Positions 10,196-19,776 of a DNA stretch of 47,672 nt are shown here, piece by piece. Source of the stretch: an uncultured marine group III euryarchaeote. Lineage in GTDB: Archaea > Thermoplasmatota > Poseidoniia > MGIII > CG-Epi1. The position numbers and the translations under genes are program-made. The stretch spans positions 1-47,672 of the forward strand of contig CACAGG010000004.1 of assembly GCA_902531985.1 (NCBI GenBank), in the 5' to 3' direction. How positions within the stretch are numbered: position 1 is the stretch's first letter; each line of letters opens with the position of its first letter. The notes below the pieces were generated by a model that saw only the letters and a list, made by a program, of their open reading frames with translations, did no database searches and was not told the DNA's origin.

Positions 10196-11187
10196 AATTG
10201 AGCGAAGGCAAAAAAGAAACCGGAAAAGCGATTTCCATAGAGGAAACTAATAAGGCAGCTAAGTCTATTTCTGATGAAGTATCAAACGTAGTTTTGGGTA
10301 AGGAACAAACCATAGAAATGGTGATGGCTGGAGTTCTTGCAAATGGTAATATTTTGTTTGAGGATTTTCCCGGTTTAGCAAAAACCTTGATGTCCAATAC
10401 ATTGGCAGATGCTTTAGGTTGTGAATTTAAGAGAATACAATTCACTCCAGATTTACTCCCGGCAGATATTACAGGTTCCTATTTTTATGATCCAGAAAAG
10501 AATAAATTTACTTTCAGAAAAGGACCTATTTTTTGTAATATATTGTTGGCGGATGAAATTAATAGAGCACCTCCAAAAACTCAAGCGGCACTGCTAGAGG
10601 CAATGCAAGAGAAACAAATTACTATAGAGGGAACTACTCACAAATTGTCTCAACCCTTTATTGTTTTAGCCACTCAAAATCCTATTGAATATGAAGGAAC
10701 TTATCCACTACCGGAAGCTCAAATGGATCGATTTTTGATCAAGCTTAGTGTGGGTTATCCAGATGAAGACGTAGAAACTGGTATTTTGCAAGGCCGTTCA
10801 GAACGTAAAAAAGATTCTTTTTCAGTTAAGGCAAGGGCCTCACCCGATAAAGTAACCGCAATGCATGATTCGATAGAGGAAGTTTATGTTAAGAAAGAAG
10901 TGATGCGTTACATTGTAAGTTTGGTTCAGGCAACCCGGCGTGATCCTCGTGTTGCAGTCGGCTCAAGTCCCCGTGGAAGTTTAGGTTTGTTTAAGTTATC
11001 AAGAGCTCTGGCAGTATTATCTGGCAGGGATTACGTAGTGCCTGATGATATTAAGAGAGCTGCACTTCCAGTTCTTGGCCATAGGGTAATTTTGAAACCT
11101 GAGGCCCGTATTCGTGGCGTTAAGGTTGAAGAAATTTTGTCTGAATTATTAATGACAGTTGAAGTTCCTGCTGTTACAGTGGAATAA
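10192..11187 (+). CDS. MoxR-family AAA+ ATPase
   Basis: A 331-aa AAA+ protein. Walker A is EDFPGLAKT (about residues 57-65). Walker B is LLADEINRAPPKTQAALLEAMQE (acidic pair near 119-120), which is the MoxR hallmark, followed by sensor-type TQNPIEYEGTYPLPEAQMDRF. The C-terminal lid includes ATRRDPRVAVGSSPRG. MoxR ATPases act as chaperones that mature or insert partners, usually encoded with DUF58 and VWA-type proteins as here. I favour the GTG at 10192, which makes a GTGA stop/start overlap with the upstream gene; GTG at 10189 is in frame and one codon longer. Confidence 0.93.
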   Translation: MKLSEGKKETGKAISIEETNKAAKSISDEVSNVVLGKEQTIEMVMAGVLANGNILFEDFPGLAKTLMSNTLADALGCEFKRIQFTPDLLPADITGSYFYDPEKNKFTFRKGPIFCNILLADEINRAPPKTQAALLEAMQEKQITIEGTTHKLSQPFIVLATQNPIEYEGTYPLPEAQMDRFLIKLSVGYPDEDVETGILQGRSERKKDSFSVKARASPDKVTAMHDSIEEVYVKKEVMRYIVSLVQATRRDPRVAVGSSPRGSLGLFKLSRALAVLSGRDYVVPDDIKRAALPVLGHRVILKPEARIRGVKVEEILSELLMTVEVPAVTVE

Positions 11188-11195
11188 TACCATAA

Positions 11196-12443
11196 ATGTG
11201 GACTCGTAAGGCCGTAGTATATGTTGGCCTTGGAACAATTTTAGTTCTATTTTCTCCATTTATTAATAATCTTCAACTATTCTTATTAGGTACAACCATA
11301 CTGGGTTTCGTAGCCATTCATAGCCTAGTTAATACTAGTCCAATTGATGTTAAAATAACAAGAACGTTTGATTCAGATCAAGTATTTGAAAATAGTAATG
11401 TCAGTGTTGATTTAATTATACAAAATAAGGGGCGTTCGGTTGGTTTTCTAGAAATATATGACAATTTACCTTCGGAGGTCGAGGTCAATAATGGATTAAA
11501 TCATACAATTATAAAGCTAAGAAAAGAAGAATTAGTAATCAACAAGTACAATTTGGATTGTCGACTTCGTGGTCAATATAGATTAGGAAATCCTAGTTTA
11601 AGAATTTACAATCCATCATTCCTATTTTATTACGAATCAGATATTGATTCTAAGTCCAGTTTAGTTGTTTTACCACAGATTGAGCAAATAGAAGGAGTGG
11701 ATTTGTCTACAGATTTCCCCAAAATGTATCAGGGAGCCATGCCTATCAGAAGAATAGGGACAAGTGGAGAGTTTTACGGAATTCGTGAATATATGCCAGG
11801 CGATGATTTTAAGAATATTAATTGGAGAGTTTTTGGACGAACTAGAAAATTGATGGTTAATCAATTCGAAAGAGAAGATATTTCAGATATCATGCTTGTA
11901 CTTGATGCTAGGGAAATTTCAGGAACAGGTACAATACTGAGAAATCCATTAAATTATTCTTGCAGAGCTGCAGCCTCTTTGACTAGTTTCTTTTTGAGAG
12001 CCCGTAATAGAGTAGGTTTAACGATTTATGGAGAAACTGTTAATGTAATTCCTCCAGATACTGGAGAGAGACATCTTTACCGTATTTTAACAGCTTTAGC
12101 TGAGGTTAAACCAACCGGTGGATTAGGATTGCATACAGTGCTGGGAGATTTGCGTAATTTCACGCCTAGATCTCCAGTAATGGTTCTTTCTACACTGGAA
12201 AGTGATCCAACTAGCACAACAGCTCTTAGGGAAATCACTGCTAGAGGTTTCAAGTTGACAGTGATAGCTCCAGATACATTGGATTATGATCGTGAGGCTC
12301 GCATAATATCACCTACAGTTTATTTCACAGCCTCAGCATCTTTAGACAACAAAATCACAGAGGCTCGTTCTCTTGGGGCTAGAGCTATGCGTTGGGATCC
12401 TGAAAGTGTTTTATCAACTTCATTGGCGGAGGTTGTAATTTGA
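11196..12443 (+). CDS. DUF58 (VWA-related) membrane-anchored protein
   Basis: A 415-aa protein. Two short hydrophobic stretches (residues ~7-45) anchor it. A beta-rich region with NVSVDLIIQNKGRSVGFLEIYD is typical of the domain before DUF58. The DUF58 signature is intact at about residues 185-216: GTSGEFYGIREYMPGDD then INWRVFGR. The final ~150 aa form a VWA-like fold (DIMLVLDARE, VGLTIYGE), and the first strand keeps only part of the MIDAS-like DxSxS pattern. DUF58 proteins are regular MoxR partners. It starts 8 nt after moxR and overlaps the next gene by 4 nt. Confidence 0.9.
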   Translation: MWTRKAVVYVGLGTILVLFSPFINNLQLFLLGTTILGFVAIHSLVNTSPIDVKITRTFDSDQVFENSNVSVDLIIQNKGRSVGFLEIYDNLPSEVEVNNGLNHTIIKLRKEELVINKYNLDCRLRGQYRLGNPSLRIYNPSFLFYYESDIDSKSSLVVLPQIEQIEGVDLSTDFPKMYQGAMPIRRIGTSGEFYGIREYMPGDDFKNINWRVFGRTRKLMVNQFEREDISDIMLVLDAREISGTGTILRNPLNYSCRAAASLTSFFLRARNRVGLTIYGETVNVIPPDTGERHLYRILTALAEVKPTGGLGLHTVLGDLRNFTPRSPVMVLSTLESDPTSTTALREITARGFKLTVIAPDTLDYDREARIISPTVYFTASASLDNKITEARSLGARAMRWDPESVLSTSLAEVVI

Positions 12444-13285
12444 ATACAAATAATAGTTTATCTTTAATGCAAGGCATTGCAACTTTTTCTTTAATGTTTA
12501 GTTTGGGCCTTGCTTACGTAATAAATCCTATAGATGAATCACTTTTTTTCAAAGCATTAGATGGAATAGTTTCAGGGATTTATGGAACTGACGTGTTAGA
12601 TGAATTAAATAGTTCAGCAGTTGCAGGAATGTTAGTGGGGCTTTTTGCTGGTACTTTATTTGTTTTTTTGAGTATTAATAAAAAAGTTTATAATTATTCA
12701 ATATTAATTTTGTTTATTTCCACAATTCTAGTTTTTTTAGCAGACATAATGAATTATGATTCATTTCCATACCAAGTAACTCAGCAATTATTCCTTTGGT
12801 CCTGGATAGGACTCCCAATATTTATTGGAATAATAGGAATATGGCAAGATTACATAGGTAACCAAATTGTTGCAGCTTTTTTAGTTTTGGTAATGCCTTT
12901 AGGATTGTCAGGAAATACTAATGAGCAAATTTATCCAATTCTTGGATTTGTATTTTCTTTCATGCTTTATATTGAGTTGAGTTATGGACATACAAGGTAC
13001 AGTCGGCTTGCAAGAGTAATGTATTATTCTAAAGAATATGAAACAGTTTTACAATGGTTTTTAGTTACTTTAGTGATAACTTTGGCCTTGACTACAGGGT
13101 TAACATCAATAGCCTTTTTATTTCATGATTTCCTTAGTGATTTACTTCCTTACAGCTTTAGTAATTCTATAGAATTTAATACAATATATGGACAAGCATT
13201 ATCAGTTATGGTATTTTTTATGATTTGGGCAGTTATTCAAACACTTTTCTCACGTGGTTATCTTGCTCGGCAAGTAGAAGACTAA
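12440..13285 (+). CDS. Polytopic membrane protein of unknown function, last gene of the MoxR/DUF58 operon
   Basis: A 281-aa protein with about eight hydrophobic helices, near residues 8-30, 60-80, 85-105, 112-135, 138-155, 160-180, 205-228 and 252-272. No catalytic motif is visible. The start is a TTG that overlaps the DUF58 stop as TTGA, so translation is probably coupled. Its position suggests it is the membrane component of the complex served by MoxR and DUF58; I cannot name a family. Confidence 0.75.
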   Translation: MNTNNSLSLMQGIATFSLMFSLGLAYVINPIDESLFFKALDGIVSGIYGTDVLDELNSSAVAGMLVGLFAGTLFVFLSINKKVYNYSILILFISTILVFLADIMNYDSFPYQVTQQLFLWSWIGLPIFIGIIGIWQDYIGNQIVAAFLVLVMPLGLSGNTNEQIYPILGFVFSFMLYIELSYGHTRYSRLARVMYYSKEYETVLQWFLVTLVITLALTTGLTSIAFLFHDFLSDLLPYSFSNSIEFNTIYGQALSVMVFFMIWAVIQTLFSRGYLARQVED

Positions 13286-13317
13286 AACAGAAACTTCAAA
13301 AACACATATACCTGTAA

Positions 13318-15642
13318 ATGTATTACATGGATAGTCCATCAGCGTTAAAAAAGGATTACAATTATTGGGAAATTACTAAGGATTTGATAGATCAATGTAT
13401 TGATATCACCCTTAATTTAAGTCAAAGTGGGCACCCTGGTGGTTCACGTTCCAAAGTTCACGGAATGTTAATTACACTCTTATCAGGAGCTATGAGGTGG
13501 GATATACGCGACCCCACGAAACGTTTTGCAGATAGATTTGTTCTAGTTGCAGGACATGATAATCCAGTGGTTTATGCAACATTAGCAATACTAAATGAGG
13601 CATTAAGATTGAAATATGATCAAACTAAAGATTCTAAGTACCTTGTTAGAAACGGAGAAGAATTTCAGTTAGTGTGGGAAGATTTACTCACACTTCGTAA
13701 AAATAAGGGTCTTCCAGGGCACGCCGAAATGGAAGGTAAGACACTTTTTTTCAAATTTAATACTGGACCAAGCGGGCACGGTTCACCTGCTGCAGCTGGA
13801 GAGGCTTTGGCTCATAAATTGGCAGGCACGGATCAGGTCAAAGTATTTGCATTTGAAGGGGAAGGCGGATTGAGTACTGGAGCAACACATGAAACTTTGA
13901 ATTCCTCCTGGGGATTGGGCCTTGGAAACATAGTCTATTATATTGACTGGAATGATTTTGGAATAGATAGCCGTCCTTTTAGTTCAATTGTAAAATCGAC
14001 TCCTCAAGAATTGTTTGAAACTAGCGGTTGGCATGTTGAAGGAACTGATGATAATGAAGATTGGGATTCATTCACTAATGCATATTATGACCTTTTAGTA
14101 GGAAACGCTGAGAAAAACATTCCAAAGATGATTTATGCAAAATCACGAAAAGGTAGAGGTTACCATGTTTTTGATGAAAAATCGCATGGAGTTCCGCATA
14201 AACGCAATTCTAAGTTATTCTGGAAAACTAAGGATGATTTCGCAAAGAAGTATGATTTTTCTTTCTCTAATTTTGGTGAAGAAGAATCCCCAACTCGTGA
14301 GGAACAGGTAGAACAAGCAAGAAAATATTTCCATGAAGTCATATCAGTAATGCATAACAATCAATCTTTAGTTGATTACTTAGCAGATAGGTTGGTAGAA
14401 ATCGGAGATTCAGTCCCTCAATCGATTGATGGCTGTATAGTTTCAGAATCAAATCCTCTTACTGATAAATCACTTTTTGATTATGCTAACTATCCTAAAG
14501 AGTTATTCGTAGAACCGGGTACAAAAATCCCAAATCGTGTAGGTTTTTCTAAAGTTGCATCTTGGTTAAATTCACATAGTCGCAAAAATTATGGAAGGCC
14601 TTTATTCGTTGCAATGTCTGCAGATTTGGCAGATTCAACTAATATTTCAGGTTTTGCAAAAGGTTGGGACAATATGGATGATTTAGGGATGTATGATAAA
14701 TTAACAAATACAGATTCACCATTGATGCCTCAAGGAATAACTGAATTTACTAATTCAGGAATGATGGCTGGATTATCTACTGTTAATTTCAATAAAGATA
14801 CACTTGAAAGATATAATGGATTTATTGGATCATTTAGTACATATGGTTCTTTTAGTTATTTGAAATACGGCCCAATAAGATTATTCAGTCAAGTAGCTCA
14901 AGATTCCCAAATTAAGGTAGGAAAATTATTGTGGGTTGCAGGCCACTCAGGACCAGAAACGGCAGAAGATAGTAGAACACATTTTGGTATTTTTGCACCA
15001 GGAGTCACACAATTGTTTCCAGATGGCCACATAATAAATCTACACCCTTGGGAGCACAATGATGTTGCTCCAGCTTTAGCAGCAGCTTTTGCAACAGAGG
15101 TGCCTATCGTTGCTTTACATCTGACTAGACCTGCAATAGAAGTGCCAGACAGAGCAAAATTAGGTATTGCTAGTCACTTTGATGCATCAAAAGGGGCATA
15201 TCTGATTAGAGATTATGACTTTAGACCTAAAGAAGGAGTTGTGATAGTAAGAGGGACAAGTTCTACAAATACGATTATTTCTATTCTTGAAGAATTAGGT
15301 ACTAAACATAATGTAAAAATTGTATCTGCAATATCATGGGAATTATTTAACAGGCAGAGTCAGTCTTACAAAGATTCTATTATTTCAGAAAAAGAATGGC
15401 CAGATTCAATGATTATTACCAACACAGGTCTTAGAATTATGCAGAAATGGATTTCAAATCGTATAGTCTCAGAATATTCAGTTTCTCCAGATTGGGACAA
15501 TAATTGGAGAACTGGTGGAAGTGTTGATGAAATTATTGATGAAGCTCATCTAAGTCCTCGTTGGGTTTTAGAAGCTATAGAAAAATTTGCTTCTGAGCGT
15601 AATATTAGATTAGAAAGACTTAACAACCAACTTCCAAACTAG
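13318..15642 (+). CDS. tkt: Transketolase-family enzyme (full-length, thiamine diphosphate dependent)
   Basis: A 774-aa enzyme, roughly 100 aa longer than a typical transketolase. Motifs in order: SGHPGG (~39-44); the thiamine-diphosphate motif starting GEGGLSTGATHETLN and ending in DWNDFGID (~181-214), with Glu in place of the usual Asp of GDG; and the second pyrimidine domain with the proposed activating Glu in GITEFTNSGMMAG (~475). The C-terminal third domain is present (VVIVRGTSSTNTI). Transketolase moves two-carbon units between sugar phosphates in the non-oxidative pentose pathway. Long members can be annotated loosely, and a specialised ketose transferase or a homodimeric E1-like enzyme is not fully excluded. 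A TATA-like acatatac at 13304-13311 would fit a leaderless start at ATG 13327 better than ATG 13318. Confidence 0.8.
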   Translation: MYYMDSPSALKKDYNYWEITKDLIDQCIDITLNLSQSGHPGGSRSKVHGMLITLLSGAMRWDIRDPTKRFADRFVLVAGHDNPVVYATLAILNEALRLKYDQTKDSKYLVRNGEEFQLVWEDLLTLRKNKGLPGHAEMEGKTLFFKFNTGPSGHGSPAAAGEALAHKLAGTDQVKVFAFEGEGGLSTGATHETLNSSWGLGLGNIVYYIDWNDFGIDSRPFSSIVKSTPQELFETSGWHVEGTDDNEDWDSFTNAYYDLLVGNAEKNIPKMIYAKSRKGRGYHVFDEKSHGVPHKRNSKLFWKTKDDFAKKYDFSFSNFGEEESPTREEQVEQARKYFHEVISVMHNNQSLVDYLADRLVEIGDSVPQSIDGCIVSESNPLTDKSLFDYANYPKELFVEPGTKIPNRVGFSKVASWLNSHSRKNYGRPLFVAMSADLADSTNISGFAKGWDNMDDLGMYDKLTNTDSPLMPQGITEFTNSGMMAGLSTVNFNKDTLERYNGFIGSFSTYGSFSYLKYGPIRLFSQVAQDSQIKVGKLLWVAGHSGPETAEDSRTHFGIFAPGVTQLFPDGHIINLHPWEHNDVAPALAAAFATEVPIVALHLTRPAIEVPDRAKLGIASHFDASKGAYLIRDYDFRPKEGVVIVRGTSSTNTIISILEELGTKHNVKIVSAISWELFNRQSQSYKDSIISEKEWPDSMIITNTGLRIMQKWISNRIVSEYSVSPDWDNNWRTGGSVDEIIDEAHLSPRWVLEAIEKFASERNIRLERLNNQLPN

Positions 15643-15647
15643 GATTA

Positions 15648-16238
15648 ATGTCTTACGAAAATTTCCCTGTAGCTGTTGTTGATAATGGGGGTCAATGGAC
15701 TCACAGGGAATATAGAGTTCTGAATTATTTAGGTTGTAGAGCTGAGATTGTCTCTAATGTCACTCCAATAGAGGAATTAGAGAGATTCAAGGCACTAGTT
15801 CTCTCAGGTGGAGCTCCTAGAATTGAAACTGAATCAGAGGCACTTGGTTTGACTTCTGAATACATTGATTCAGAAAAATGGCCTATACTTGGAATATGCG
15901 TAGGTCACCAATACATGGCTACTCATTTTGGAGGTAAAGCAGGTCCTGCAGAAATTCCAGAATTTGGTTCTTCACTATTAACACTGATTGACGAAGGCTG
16001 GATTTTGGCTGGTTTTCCCAAAGAGTTCAATGTTTGGGAGTCACACAATGATGAAGTTCACGAAATGCCAAAAGGTTTTAGGTTGTTAGCTTCCTCAGAC
16101 GCTTGTCAAGTTCAAGTAATAGAGCATGAGAGTTTACCTTACGCAGGCGTCCAATATCATCCAGAAGTTGAACACAGCGAATATGGTTCAGAACTTTTTC
16201 AAAATTTCCTTAACAAAGCAATTGAGTGGAATGAATAA
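15648..16238 (+). CDS. guaAA: GMP synthase glutamine amidotransferase subunit A
   Basis: A 196-aa class I glutaminase, the size of the stand-alone archaeal GMP synthase A subunit. The nucleophile Cys is in LGICVGHQYMA (~Cys83) and the His-Glu pair is in YHPEVEHSEYG near residue 170. The start VAVVDNGGQWTHREYRVLNYLG is the family pattern. It hydrolyses glutamine and passes ammonia to the ATP pyrophosphatase subunit (GuaAB), which is not in this window. It follows the transketolase gene after 5 nt. Confidence 0.92.
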   Translation: MSYENFPVAVVDNGGQWTHREYRVLNYLGCRAEIVSNVTPIEELERFKALVLSGGAPRIETESEALGLTSEYIDSEKWPILGICVGHQYMATHFGGKAGPAEIPEFGSSLLTLIDEGWILAGFPKEFNVWESHNDEVHEMPKGFRLLASSDACQVQVIEHESLPYAGVQYHPEVEHSEYGSELFQNFLNKAIEWNE

Positions 16239-16253
16239 GGTATATATTTGGTG

Positions 16254-16262
16254 TTTTTTTTT
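16254..16262 (+). terminator. Poly-T terminator after guaAA
   Basis: Nine consecutive T residues begin 15 nt after the guaAA stop codon. Runs of T on the coding strand are the usual archaeal termination signal. The MFS gene after it has its own TATA box. Confidence 0.65.
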
Positions 16263-16281
16263 CTGAAACACACAGGTAATC

Positions 16282-16290
16282 TATATTTAA
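16282..16290 (+). promoter_or_regulatory. TATA box of the first MFS transporter gene
   Basis: tatatttaa lies 22-30 nt before the ATG at 16312, the spacing expected for a leaderless archaeal mRNA. Confidence 0.7.
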
Positions 16291-16311
16291 ACTGGGTGTT
16301 CCTGTTAAGTT

Positions 16312-18150
16312 ATGGCCGATTTAATTACTAGATTGTTTAGCCTAGGTTCCAAATTAAAAAATCTTCCCGATGATAAAGAAAAAGCTATCAGCGGTTATGG
16401 GTTCTATGATTGGGGTAAGTCAGCTTTTGAATGCAGCGTTACTTTAGCAATTATTCCCGTCTGGTATACCGTTTTATTCCTTAAAGCTAATGGACTTACA
16501 GTTTCACTTTTTTCACAGTCAATGACTGCTGATGCTGTGTTGTCACTGGTTGTAGCAATTTCTACACTTTCTGTAGCTATAATTAGTCCTCCATTAGGAG
16601 TTATTGCAGATCGTAGACTTGTTAAAATGCGCTGGTTAAAAATCCTCACAATAGTTGGTGCTGGCGGTACTTTCCTTATTGCTTTCGCGCCTCTTTTTGG
16701 AAATGCGTCTTGGATTTGGATTATGGTTATGTATTTTGTAGCCAATGTAGGGCTTAACGGTGCTGGAGTTTTTTACAATGCCTTACTTCCTCATTTGGGT
16801 GAGCAAGATGAGTTGGATGATATTTCCAATAGAGCTTTTGCTTATGGGTATCTTGGAGGCGGACTTCTTCTTGTAATCCATCTTGTAGTTTTAATGTCCA
16901 CAGATTTTGCAGATTGGGCTATTCAGTTTTCAATGGCTACAGCTGGTATCTGGTGGTACGGATTTGCCTTGATTACTTTTGCATGGGTACCTGAGCCTCC
17001 AGTTGAAAATGAGATGGAAAAGTTAAAGTTTAGAGACGCTGCAAGATTTGCGATTGGAGAAGTCAGTCAAACATTGAAAGATTACAAAGACTTTCCACAT
17101 TTATTCCTTTACATGCTTGCTTATTTCTTATTTATTGATGGAATAAATACAGTAACCGCTCTTGCAGGAGTTTATGGAACTACAGTTCTAGGTATAGGAT
17201 TTACCGGGTTGATTATTGCCCTTCTAGTTGTTCAATTTATTGCAGCTCCATCAGCCATATTGTTTACTAAAATAGCTGAGAGAAAAGGTACTAAACAGGC
17301 TTTAATGATTTCGATAAGTGGCTGGGTAGTTTTGTGTTTTGCAGGTCTTTGTTTTGCACCGTTGGAGTTGGAAACACATGAAGAGTATGATATCTTATAT
17401 GAGTGGAATGATGAAGACAATGCATACTCAGTTTATGTTTCATGGTCTGCAAATGATTTAGCTCAAAAATTGGATTATGAAGATGATGAATTTAACGAGC
17501 AAGCTTGGGCTAAAGAGTGGTCATATATTCTTCCTACCAAAGTTAATGAGGATGATGAGGATATTTTAGAATGGTCTTGGGGAGTTGATGAGGATGAGCC
17601 AAATATGATTAAGCTCATAGGAATTTCAAACGAAAATATAACTTCTTTTCTGTCTTCGATAGATAATACTCGGTTTAGTGCAAGTGTATTGGGAGGAGAA
17701 TTAGGAGGTGAAGCAAATGTTGGTGAGGATCATCCAACCAATTTAGGAGATGGCGTTTTGGATAGTATTCCTATTTGGGCTAGAGATAATGTTTGGAAAC
17801 CACTAGGAATGGGTGTTTTCCTCCAGTTCATAGTTCTCGGTTGTTTTATGGGGACTTTACTCGGAGGTTCACAAGGTCTTGCACGTAGTTTGTTTGGTCA
17901 AATTGTTCCTGAAACTAGGAGCACAGAATTCTACAGTTTCCTCGGATTCTTTAACAAGGTTGCTGCTTTTGTAGGTCCAACACTTTATTTCTTTATGACT
18001 GTAATTTATGATAGTAGAGCCGGAATTTTTAGCATAGCATTTTTACTATTATTAGGCGCCATTCTACTTTACCGAGTCGATATTGAGGCAGGTAAAAAAG
18101 ATGCTAAAGCTGAAGATATTAGAATAAGGAAACTGTTAGAGGAATCTTAA
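16312..18150 (+). CDS. Atg22/UMF1-type MFS transporter with a large acidic loop insertion
   Basis: A 612-aa major facilitator protein. The first helix region (GYGFYDWGKSAFECSV) matches the YDW-x-x-S-A start of the Atg22/UMF1 branch, and the loop with PPLGVIADRR corresponds to the conserved loop 2-3 motif. Helices of the N half run to about residue 235. After a helix near 325-345 the chain holds about 145 residues (~350-495) that are hydrophilic and rich in Asp, Glu and Trp, and then helices resume with GVFLQFIVLGCFMGTLL. Ordinary family members have a short loop there. The substrate is unknown; fungal Atg22 exports amino acids from vacuoles, but this cannot be carried over safely. It is followed by a paralogue 38 nt downstream. 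Confidence 0.85.
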   Translation: MADLITRLFSLGSKLKNLPDDKEKAISGYGFYDWGKSAFECSVTLAIIPVWYTVLFLKANGLTVSLFSQSMTADAVLSLVVAISTLSVAIISPPLGVIADRRLVKMRWLKILTIVGAGGTFLIAFAPLFGNASWIWIMVMYFVANVGLNGAGVFYNALLPHLGEQDELDDISNRAFAYGYLGGGLLLVIHLVVLMSTDFADWAIQFSMATAGIWWYGFALITFAWVPEPPVENEMEKLKFRDAARFAIGEVSQTLKDYKDFPHLFLYMLAYFLFIDGINTVTALAGVYGTTVLGIGFTGLIIALLVVQFIAAPSAILFTKIAERKGTKQALMISISGWVVLCFAGLCFAPLELETHEEYDILYEWNDEDNAYSVYVSWSANDLAQKLDYEDDEFNEQAWAKEWSYILPTKVNEDDEDILEWSWGVDEDEPNMIKLIGISNENITSFLSSIDNTRFSASVLGGELGGEANVGEDHPTNLGDGVLDSIPIWARDNVWKPLGMGVFLQFIVLGCFMGTLLGGSQGLARSLFGQIVPETRSTEFYSFLGFFNKVAAFVGPTLYFFMTVIYDSRAGIFSIAFLLLLGAILLYRVDIEAGKKDAKAEDIRIRKLLEES

Positions 18151-18188
18151 GAATTAGATTTAGATTCCATGCACAATAAAGAATAGAG

Positions 18189-19745
18189 ATGAGTCGCGCT
18201 AAAAAAATATTAGAAGCCCCAAGGAAGATTAAAGAAAAGTTAAAGGACTTTAACGAAGAAAGAAAAAAACCAAAGGAGCCTATAACTACCAAAGCTTCAT
18301 TGTTTAGTATTTTTTCTTGGGCATTTTATGATCTTGGTAATACTATCTTTTCGGTACTTATTGTATCATTTTACTTCAGTCTGTGGGTTGTTAGTGATGA
18401 AGTGGGAGGATCTGATGCAGATTATGGATATGCTAATGCCGCATCAATGGCACTTGTTTTCCTTACAGCACCTCTGATTGGTGCTTTATCTGATCAAGCC
18501 AGACGTCGGATGCCTTTCCTTTTCGTTACTACTCTAGCTTGCGTTGCTTTTACAGCACTTTTAGGATACGAAAGAGATGGTTGGAGTAAGAGTACAGTTT
18601 TGACAGCCTCTCTGGTTTTTTTTGTAATAGCTAACTATTTCTATCAAGCAGGTCTTATTTTTTACGATTCTACTTTAGCTACAATTTCAACTCCAGGTAA
18701 TAAGGGTCGTATAGGAGGTATAGGTATAGGCGTAGGTTACGTTGGAGCACTTATTGGAATATTATCTGCACTTTACATTACTTCAGTTCTAGGTTTCCCA
18801 TATACTGCAGTATTCCAAGCCACAGCTATGCTTTTCCTAATATTTGCAATTCCTTGTTTTATCTTTGTTAAAGAAAGTCCTGATGATAATTTTTGGCCTA
18901 GTTTGATGATTTTAATGGCTATTTTGTTTGGCCTTAATGCTTGGTTAATTAGTGGAACTATACAGTATGCTACCATTTTTTTCGCAATAATTTGTGTTAT
19001 TTCATCTATTAACACTAAGACATCCCCTTTATTCCGAGATGGTTCAATTGTGACTGCAGTTTCGGGAACTTTTACACAATTGAAAGGCACATTATCAATG
19101 TTAGATGATTTCCCTGGTTTATCTCGATTTTTGGTTGGCCGTGTGTTTTACACAGATGCAGCTAATACTTCCATTACATTTGCAGCAATTTACGTTAGGG
19201 AGGAATTTGGTATGGAAGATTCTGAAATTGCAGTTTACACCTTAATTGGTGTTTTCTCATCTATTGTAAGTGGGTTTGTCTGGGGATATTTGGTTGATAT
19301 TATTGGTCCAAAGTCTACACTTAATGCAGTTCTTTGGTTTTGGTTTGCTTCTTTTACACTATTGATTTCGACAGTTTGGCTAGGATTGCCAGTTTGGATG
19401 ATATGGCTTGCACCATTTTTAGCAGGTGTAGCCTTGGGAGGAACTTGGTGCGCAGACAGGCCATATATGTTAGTCTTGACTCCACCTCGTTACATAGGTC
19501 AATTCTATGGTTTGTATAGTATGGTTGGGCGTTTTGCCACAATTATAGGTCCTCTATCTTGGGCAATAATTGTTGATGAATTAGGTTTCGGAAGGCCTGC
19601 AGCAATTGGTTTCTTATTCATAATTATGATCATTGGTTACATTATTCTTCAAGGTGTAGATGATAAGCCAAGGGAGTGGCCTCCAGAGTTACAAGCAGAT
19701 TATGAGCCTGAACCTCCACGTGGCGCAATTGGAAGGTCACGATAA
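18189..19745 (+). CDS. Atg22/UMF1-type MFS transporter
   Basis: A 518-aa paralogue of the preceding gene, with twelve or so hydrophobic helices and the start motif FSWAFYDLGNTIFSVLI. The loop 2-3 motif is APLIGALSDQARRR. The N terminus has a ~40-aa Lys/Glu-rich cytoplasmic segment before the first helix. It lacks the long acidic insertion of its neighbour. The tandem arrangement suggests an old duplication with divergence of substrate or regulation. Confidence 0.88.
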   Translation: MSRAKKILEAPRKIKEKLKDFNEERKKPKEPITTKASLFSIFSWAFYDLGNTIFSVLIVSFYFSLWVVSDEVGGSDADYGYANAASMALVFLTAPLIGALSDQARRRMPFLFVTTLACVAFTALLGYERDGWSKSTVLTASLVFFVIANYFYQAGLIFYDSTLATISTPGNKGRIGGIGIGVGYVGALIGILSALYITSVLGFPYTAVFQATAMLFLIFAIPCFIFVKESPDDNFWPSLMILMAILFGLNAWLISGTIQYATIFFAIICVISSINTKTSPLFRDGSIVTAVSGTFTQLKGTLSMLDDFPGLSRFLVGRVFYTDAANTSITFAAIYVREEFGMEDSEIAVYTLIGVFSSIVSGFVWGYLVDIIGPKSTLNAVLWFWFASFTLLISTVWLGLPVWMIWLAPFLAGVALGGTWCADRPYMLVLTPPRYIGQFYGLYSMVGRFATIIGPLSWAIIVDELGFGRPAAIGFLFIIMIIGYIILQGVDDKPREWPPELQADYEPEPPRGAIGRSR

Positions 19746-19747
19746 CC

Positions 19748-19757
19748 ACTTTAACAG
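19748..19757 (+). promoter_or_regulatory. TATA-like element of the acyl-CoA dehydrogenase gene
   Basis: actttaacag is 20-29 nt before the ATG at 19777, consistent with a leaderless transcript. This supports ATG 19777 over upstream in-frame codons that lie inside the MFS gene. Confidence 0.5.
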
Positions 19758-19776
19758 ATATCTTTGTGACAAATTC

